A stretch of DNA of 16,718 nucleotides. Origin: Prevotella sp. CAG:732. GTDB lineage: Bacteria; Bacteroidota; Bacteroidia; Bacteroidales; Bacteroidaceae. Location of the stretch: positions 1 through 16,718 of the forward strand of contig FR893197.1 of the NCBI GenBank assembly GCA_000436035.1. The letters run 5' to 3'. The notes under the pieces are model-generated. The model had not been told where the DNA came from, ran no database searches, and saw only the letters and a program-made list of their open reading frames with translations. Below, one piece after another: positions 6,772 through 13,900 of the stretch; positions within the stretch are counted from its first letter, which is position 1, and the number at the start of each line of letters is the position of its first letter. The position numbers and the translations under genes were made by a program.

Positions 6772-7134
6772 ATGAATAAGAATCTCATCCTATCTGGCAA
6801 TTATGCCAACAACTTCTCAGCCACCCCTAGCCATTTCATCGGCAATGAATACAAACCTTCCACCGAGTTGGAGTTGCTAGAAAACACCATCAGCAGCCTC
6901 GCCCAAAAGTTGAGCAAGACTGCCGATGCCATCAAGCAACCGATAGAATGGTTGCGCAAGTACTATTCCGTCATCCTAGAAAAGGAAATCAGCATGAAGC
7001 AAACCGCCCTCTTGCTGGAGACCCAGTTTGCCTTCGCCATGGCGATAATGCCAGCCGACATGCACCTCTTGCTTCGTGCCGCAAGCCTTGGCTGGTTTTG
7101 CCTCTGCCTGAAGAGATGCAAGAAGAGTTTATAA
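6772..7134 (+). CDS. Conserved-looking hypothetical protein, 120 residues
   Basis: Not assigned to a named family. The protein has an N-terminal segment MNKNLILSGNYANNF with no signal peptide, a helical stretch ELELLENTISSLAQKLSKTADAIK (32-55), then IEWLRKYYSVILEKEISMKQT (58-78), and two hydrophobic helices at about 79-93 and 97-113 separated by PAD (94-96), ending in the basic tail KRCKKSL. The C-terminal half could be a membrane-associated helical hairpin or a buried helical pair. The ATG at 6772 directly follows an A-rich leader. It is divergent from the WYL regulator across a 190-bp gap with a palindrome, which suggests that the regulator controls it. It converges on the T9SS gene ending at 7176 with a 41-bp gap and no hairpin. 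The coding potential is supported by position and composition only. Confidence 0.65.
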   Translation: MNKNLILSGNYANNFSATPSHFIGNEYKPSTELELLENTISSLAQKLSKTADAIKQPIEWLRKYYSVILEKEISMKQTALLLETQFAFAMAIMPADMHLLLRAASLGWFCLCLKRCKKSL

Positions 7135-7175
7135 CATCGCTCCTTCCCACCAAAAATAGAAAACACATTTGAAGT

Positions 7176-7910
7176 TTATTTCACCACAATCTTCTTGCCA
7201 TTGACCAGTACTATTGTACCACGAGCCACGGCATCCATGTGAACACGTTGACCAGTCAAGGTATAGACTACTTGAACCTTGTCACCTTTCACTTCTCCTG
7301 TCGATACTTCCCGAATGACGGTCGGCGTATCTTTGACATGGAGCACGACTGGGCTCCAAGTATCAAGGCGACCATCATAATCCGTATCAACAAGTCCAGT
7401 GGTAGCATTAGGAACAAAAAGATGAATCTCTTCTGCTTGACCCTCCTTAACTGGGTCATCAGCAGTACCAGCGCCCTTGATAATCTTAAAGGTGATTTTT
7501 TCATTAGGTGTGTCTCCAAAGATAGCCATGATAGCAACGTGATGCAAGTCACCTGCTTTCTGAGGGAATGGTTCTGGGCATTGATTGCCCACCACATTAC
7601 CTTTCGTATCGAAAGCAACAATCTCGCAATCATCAAGAAGAATATCGTTCCACATCACTTGACAATACAAGAAGGAATTGGTGTTAAACTTGCGATGCTC
7701 ACTCTCATAACGGTCAAGATATTGGATTTTGCGCCAGCCGCTCTCCTTCTCCCAACCAATCTGACCAAATTTCTTATATCCGTCAGACTTTCGATAAGTA
7801 CCATCCTCACAAGCCTCAGACTTGGAGGAATACTTGTCGTGAATGTCGGTCTGTGCGGACATTCCCTGTACCGCACAAACCAGACATAATAATAAAAAGA
7901 ATTTTCTCAT
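7176..7910 (-). CDS. Small secreted T9SS-sorted protein
   Basis: A 244-residue exported protein. Residues 1-20 form a signal peptide ending SAQ, with cleavage predicted before TDIHDK. The central region (about 75-150; FLYCQVMWND, CEIVAFDTKGNVVGNQC, VAIMAIFGD and KITFKII) resembles a module in the giant protein encoded just upstream (VAAFRGDRCVGVAK … VLMNVYGN … LTYKVFEAKTGRV). The C-terminus (about 205-244, QVVYTLTGQRVHMDAV … IVLVNGKKIVVK) is a T9SS sorting domain. The start codon lies only 5 bp after the stop of the giant gene on the same strand, so the two are almost certainly one operon and may be translationally coupled. Acidic DTDYDGRLDTW (near 174) resembles a calcium-binding loop but is not a full dockerin motif. 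The function is unknown; a surface partner or accessory of the giant protein is inferred. Confidence 0.85.
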   Translation of the reverse strand: MRKFFLLLCLVCAVQGMSAQTDIHDKYSSKSEACEDGTYRKSDGYKKFGQIGWEKESGWRKIQYLDRYESEHRKFNTNSFLYCQVMWNDILLDDCEIVAFDTKGNVVGNQCPEPFPQKAGDLHHVAIMAIFGDTPNEKITFKIIKGAGTADDPVKEGQAEEIHLFVPNATTGLVDTDYDGRLDTWSPVVLHVKDTPTVIREVSTGEVKGDKVQVVYTLTGQRVHMDAVARGTIVLVNGKKIVVK

Positions 7911-7915
7911 AAATC

Positions 7916-10900
7916 TTACTTGTTAAGATGAACGAATTTCTTGTTACCACGAATGACAACAGTCTCGATAGCATGCTTAGCCACACGCCTACCGTTCAAG
8001 TCATACGTTGCTTCTGAACTATCCTCATCCGTCTTGACAGAGCCAATACCTGTGGTAGAAGCCAAATCGATGACGAGAGGTTGGTCAAGACTGCCCACGA
8101 TAGCATCGTCACGATAGAACATGGTTCCAGGAATCACCTGTTCCATTCCATCCACGCTGACGATGAAGCGCAAGTTAGCACCACTGTTCTCACCAGCAAT
8201 CGTGATGAAATAAAGATCCGCATGAGCCTCATCAGTCAAGGCACGAAGTTCACCATCACCATCAATCACTCTGACTACGGCATCCGAACGGACAGCACCA
8301 TGCTTATCTACCACACGGGCAATGACGTTCATATTGCCTTGATGCATCTGGGCAATCTCAGTTTTCTCATTCACTGCATCATCTCCACCCAGTCTCATGC
8401 TCTTAGCCATAGAGGTTTCCCTGGCAGCAGAAGAAGTTGCAGATGGATAATGGAAAGTCTGCTGCTGATTACGAGTAGAATAATACAAGTAACCCTCGCC
8501 CGACTTCAAAGCCTCCAAAGAGCCTACCCATTCACTACTGTTCCAAGAAGCAAAAGCAGTCTGACTCTTGACAACATCACCTTCCTGAGGTTCGAGATCA
8601 GCAAACGCATTACCGATAGAAACGTATCCAGGAGCCTTATAGCCAATCCAGTTCCAATTAGGTTTGATGACAACAGGATCGTTGGCAACATCAATAGCAT
8701 CACCGACAACAGACAGAGATACAGGCGCATTGCCCTGGATTTTGTACATCTCGCCAGCTACCACCTCGTTGATGGAATTGCTGGTAGGAGTCCACTGTCC
8801 ATTTTCACTGATCATATAGTTCACCTGATTCTTGATGCCAGCGAGAAGTTCATCAGCACTGCCATTATCAGGATTCACATAGAAGCTGCTCCATTGCCAT
8901 CCCTTCTTGAGATTCAGGATCTGCTCTACCTTTTCCTGGGCATTCCAAACGTTAGGTGAAGAGATGGTACCAACGATATTGTCGGTCACAAACATGTTCG
9001 CCTTGTCCATGCTCACCTCTACCATCGGAAGGACTCTACCCGTCTTAGCCTCAAATACCTTATAGGTCAAGTCCTTGCCGTTGTCCTCAGCATTACCATA
9101 TACATTCATGAGCACATAGTAAGCATCATAGCGAGAGAAGTAAGCAGGCTTAGCCACACCCACGCATCTGTCACCTCGGAAGGCAGCCACGATGTCATTC
9201 ACGTCTTGTGACATCTCACCATTGATTTCAAGCTGACCATTGACATTCATCGTAAATTCGTAATCCGCAGAATTTACGCTCCAGTCTGGAGCCACACTCG
9301 TACTATTCACCTTGATGACCATAGGTTCTGGTACGCCCAAGTTACCGGTCAGGTAAACCGTAGCCTCCTGACTGCCGATGGCAAGAGCAGGATCAACCGC
9401 AAAGGTCAACTTCTTGCTGGAGAGCGCAGGCAGATAGCCCGTTTCATTCTCCAGAGTGAGCCAAGATGGCAAACCGCTTATAGTCCAAGACTCTGTAGTA
9501 CCACTATTATTATTGATTTCAGCCTCGATGCTCACCTTTTCTGTACCATGCTTCACGGTTTCCACTTCATCCTGTTTCCATACCAATTGGTTTTGGCGAA
9601 CATAGACATCCCATGTCACATTCTCAGAATAGTTGTTGTGACTGTCACGTACATTCTTGACCGTTACAGTCAGCGTGCATCCCTCGATACGTTGTGGTTG
9701 CTCTGTGAGATTTACCAGAATCTTACGCTCGCTTGCCACATATTCGAAGCTTACATTCTGCTTATCAGGTACAGACTTCAATGCCGGTACATTATCAGAA
9801 GTTGGCGCAAGAGTTACAGGCACATTGACAGGCTTAACTTCCCCAGAGCGTGTAGCACTCTGGTCAGAGAGCGTTGCCAGGATGATAGGCGCATTACCTT
9901 CATCAAGCCCACCCTCCTCGAAAGGATAGTAAGCTATCAATCCATCACTTGCCTTATTGACACGAGCATACATATTGTTCTTGATGACATCACCCATGCG
10001 GCGGCCCTTCCAGATACGGATTTTATCTATCGCACCCTTCAGCATATCCGTAGCCTGAGCACCATCATACTTACCACCCAAGAGCAACTTACTTGTCTGG
10101 ATGGCAGGAAGAACAGAAGCCATCATCTGCTTCTTAGCCACACCATCGAGATAAACCGTAGCAGAACCAGATGTACTCTTCAGCACATTGACAGCTACAT
10201 GGTGCCACTGGTTGTCAGTCACCTTGTCAGAACCGATTGCATAATCAGCACCATTCACATTCATCTTGAGCAAACCAGCCTCATCAACAAATATGTCGAA
10301 CTTATCCTTGTTATTGAATCCGAAGACATTCGCCTTACCATTCTGTTTTTCCTCAGCACGGAACCAGAATTCAGCCAAATAGCTTTCCTCATGGGTTGTA
10401 GCAATCTTGGAAGCATCCACAGCCACAACGGTCTTTCCGTCCAAGGCAAGTGCATAATTCTTGCTTGCCAAATACCAGGCTGTAGCAGAAGGCAAAACGA
10501 GATTACGACTGCGAGCATAGTCGGTAGCCAAAACACCATGACCTTCATCCAGTCGCCAATAGCCCATCAAGCCATCGCTATAACGGGTCTTCCGCTCGTA
10601 CATTTCATTCTGAGCCTCACTCCAAGGACGAGCCTGATTCCAAAGACTGACATCATGTATCTGACCTTGCATCTTCTCACCCAATGTGACAGGACCATTT
10701 CCTTTGTACTCACCAACCTTTAAATTGTTGAACAAGACAACATCAAAGGCATCATAAGCATAATTGGCATTGAAGGTCTGCTTCTCTGCATCATAACTGA
10801 AGCTGACAAACTGCCAGGTATTCTTCTTGAAAGCATTGTCGCTGGTAAATTTCTGTCCATTGACATCAACTACCATCTTGTCATCATCAGCCACGCTCAC

Positions 10901-13900
10901 GGTCATTCTGCCAGCCTTGGTGCCATGTGAGAATACCTCACCCTTGGCAGAGTAACGCATCCACATATTGACGGCAAACGACTTATTGCTTAAATTGAAG
11001 TTGGCATTGGTCTTGGCACCTTCGCCACCTGTCAGATTCAGAGCCACATCATGAGCCACCTGTGCATCATTCAATTCTCCCTGGATAGAGAAGTTGTCAG
11101 CCTTGCTCATCGCACCAGAACGAATATCCTCATTGAAAGTCAAGGAGATTTCGCTGTCAGCGGTAAGTACGCCATTAGATGGATTAGGATTGCTAATCAC
11201 CTGTGGGCGAGCCATATCCTTATAGAAGGAAATGACCTCAGAAGACTTCGTCACCTCTTCACCACCGAAGTTGCTCACCGTAATGGTACGGATATTCCAT
11301 TGTCCATCAGGATAAGTATCATTGTTTGCCATACTGAAGACATAATTGAATGTACCTTCATCAGGCAACAAGCCCTTGTTCTTATCAGCAGCCGCTTCCT
11401 TCTCGCTGACTACCCACTCTTTCACGGTAAGCCACTGCGGATTGCCCTGCTGCTGCACCTGCAGGCGAACGCTCTTCATGCCACGAGCATTCTTATCATA
11501 ATTGCTGATGGTAAGATGCATCGAAGTACCAGTCTCCAAATTGATGGCACTCTCAGCTGACTTCAGAGAGACATCACTGCTCGTCTGCTGGAAGTAGGCA
11601 CTGAGTTTCAGGATTTCCTCGATATTGCTATCACAGGTGCTTGACATACGAAGCTGCAAATCCTTATAATCATAAATGTCAGGATTGGTCTGTGAAATCT
11701 GCAAAGTCTTGGTTACAGTCTCACCTGCTGGTACGAGAATTGTACGACCAGCGGTCACATCCTTACCGTCCATCTTGACAGCAGCACCATTTGGATTGGA
11801 AGAATCGACCACATTCAAGTTGAAGTAACTGTCGATATCAGCCTCACTGGTATTCTGCAAGTAGATGGTAAATGTAGCAGGTTTGCCACTTGGTACACCT
11901 GTCACAGAAGTCTCCTTGGCACTGAGATGAGGCTGCTCCACCTGAGCAGTCTTTGTCTGGATGGTAGTACCCGGTCTGTAATACTGGGTCTTCACCTCAT
12001 CCTCGTATGGGCAACTGGTTTGTCCGGCACGAGTATAGAAGATAGGTCCAAATCCATCAGGAGCATCGATGACATCAATAGAAAGTGCATCGGCATCACC
12101 AGTCTCTACAAGCGAGAAGCCCACTTCACGAGAAGACTCCTCGGTGCTGCCATCACTTGTAGTCACGCCACCTCCCTTTTCATCTTTTGTAAAAACCTCA
12201 ACACCATTTCCATCAAATGCAAATCCAAGTTTTCCACTACCTACAATCAGCAGCGAAGTCTCGCTTTCCACGGTGAAATCCTTACTGTTCACCGATTGGG
12301 TAGAACTGGACACACTTGAACCGGCATCAAAAGAATAGTTCGTACGCTTGTACTCAGCATTCTCGATGGCAGTCACCTTTGCCTTCTCATTGTTGGCCAA
12401 AACCTGTGTCCATGCAGAAATCTGCGCATTATACCAGGCGATGGTATCGCTTGCCACATAGTCGTCCTTCAATTGAGAACCATTGTATGCACTCTTTGGC
12501 AAGACCATCTTATAAGACTCACCGCTAAGTTCACCAGACTTGGAAGCCTTGGCTCCCCAAACTTTCTTATCACTATTGTTGGAGCCTAATCTGGAATCAG
12601 TATTAGACAACTTGGTGATATAAACTGGCTTGTCTGTGTTATTGACATAGCCATCATAGCTGTTCACATGTACCAAGCAAGAGTTACGCAACTTCTTGAA
12701 GTTTGGCAGCAGTACGTTCTCCACATAGTTCTGAGTATAGGAGAACTCAGTACCATAACGAGTACCCACGCTCATCACATCGCGTTTCTCCAGCGCTGGT
12801 ACACTATTAGCATCAGCCGCATAAATACCTACCTGTCGGGCATTGCCGAAATTGTAGTTCACAGAAGAACCGATGAATACGTCACCCTGATCGCCTACAT
12901 ACTCCGGCTGATCGCTGGTAGAGATACGCTTGGTAGTGGTAATGGTCTGGACAGTGGTATTTCCCATTCTCACCTCTTCGTCAATCTTGACTCCCACTTC
13001 CAACTCGTTCTTCACTTCTATTTTGGTATCTTTAGTTACCAAAGCACCCATACCTGCCGTACCGGTTGTAATGGTAGTTTCGCAACCCATGCTTGCCTTG
13101 ACGCTCGTCTCATTGGCATATTTTATAGTTCCACCACGCATCTTGGTGGTAGAGAAGGACTGTCCTTCCTCAACATAAGCATTTGATCCGGAGCCTGCTG
13201 GGTCACGAAGAATCATAATCACCTCGTCAGGACCAGAGGTCACGAAGTTGCTGCCCGAAGTCAACTGTCCCAAGACAATGCCCTGGAATCCGTTGCCACT
13301 CCAATTCTTCTCCACACCATCTATAGGATAGCTCATCGTGAGCGTACGGGTGTAAGGAGTCAGGATATTTGGAGAACCAGCTTGCCAAGAGTAGGTTCCA
13401 TGACCTAAAGAGTCGAGCTCGATTTCAGTCTGAGAAGACTCATATACCTCACCGTCCTTGTCACCAGTGACATAGACAGAAGTACCAAATCCCATCTGGT
13501 TGGTGATGTTCACCGTATTGTTTGCCAATGGCACCTTTGACTCCTTGACAGGAGCATCCGCGTCATGGTTGTAATACTTTTCATACAAACTCAGGTCGAA
13601 CTCATAGTTGCCTCTCTGAACGAAGACAGGATAACCGAAGGTATAGGCATCCGCATTTGCAGTCTTTGGCAGAGTAAACGTTTTCTCCTTATTATATAGT
13701 TCTATCAATCTCTTGGTGCCATCTTCAGCAACCAGCTCATAGGTTGGTTCACCAAAGGCACCTTCAGCCTCTACATTCTTCTGTACCACATCCAGGATAG
13801 CCGGACTGCGGTAACTCTTCTTCAGTGATGCTACATATTCAAACTTCTTATAGCCATCCTCTACTTTGATAGAATCGGCAGATGTAGCCTGTGGATCAGT

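Noticed and set aside
6948..7172. Alternative frame giving a plausible-looking C-terminus (LPLPEEMQEEFITSLLPTKN) for the 120-residue protein, suggesting a frameshift
   Set aside because: The annotated frame ends in a coherent hydrophobic helix plus basic tail, and the alternative frame upstream (RHPRKGNQHEANRP) looks non-native. I could not settle it by homology, so no frameshift is claimed.
7174..7194. Possible Asp-rich dockerin or calcium motif call for the small T9SS protein (DTDYDGRLDTW)
   Set aside because: The motif is encoded near residue 174 and is a single partial loop without the duplicated dockerin pattern; it is noted in the gene entry but not called as a domain.
9548..10723. Long plus-strand ORFs (391 codons here; 292 codons at 8081-8959) inside the giant gene
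   Set aside because: They are antisense shadows of a continuous minus-strand frame with recognisable LamG and Ig-like modules, and they have no recognisable motifs.
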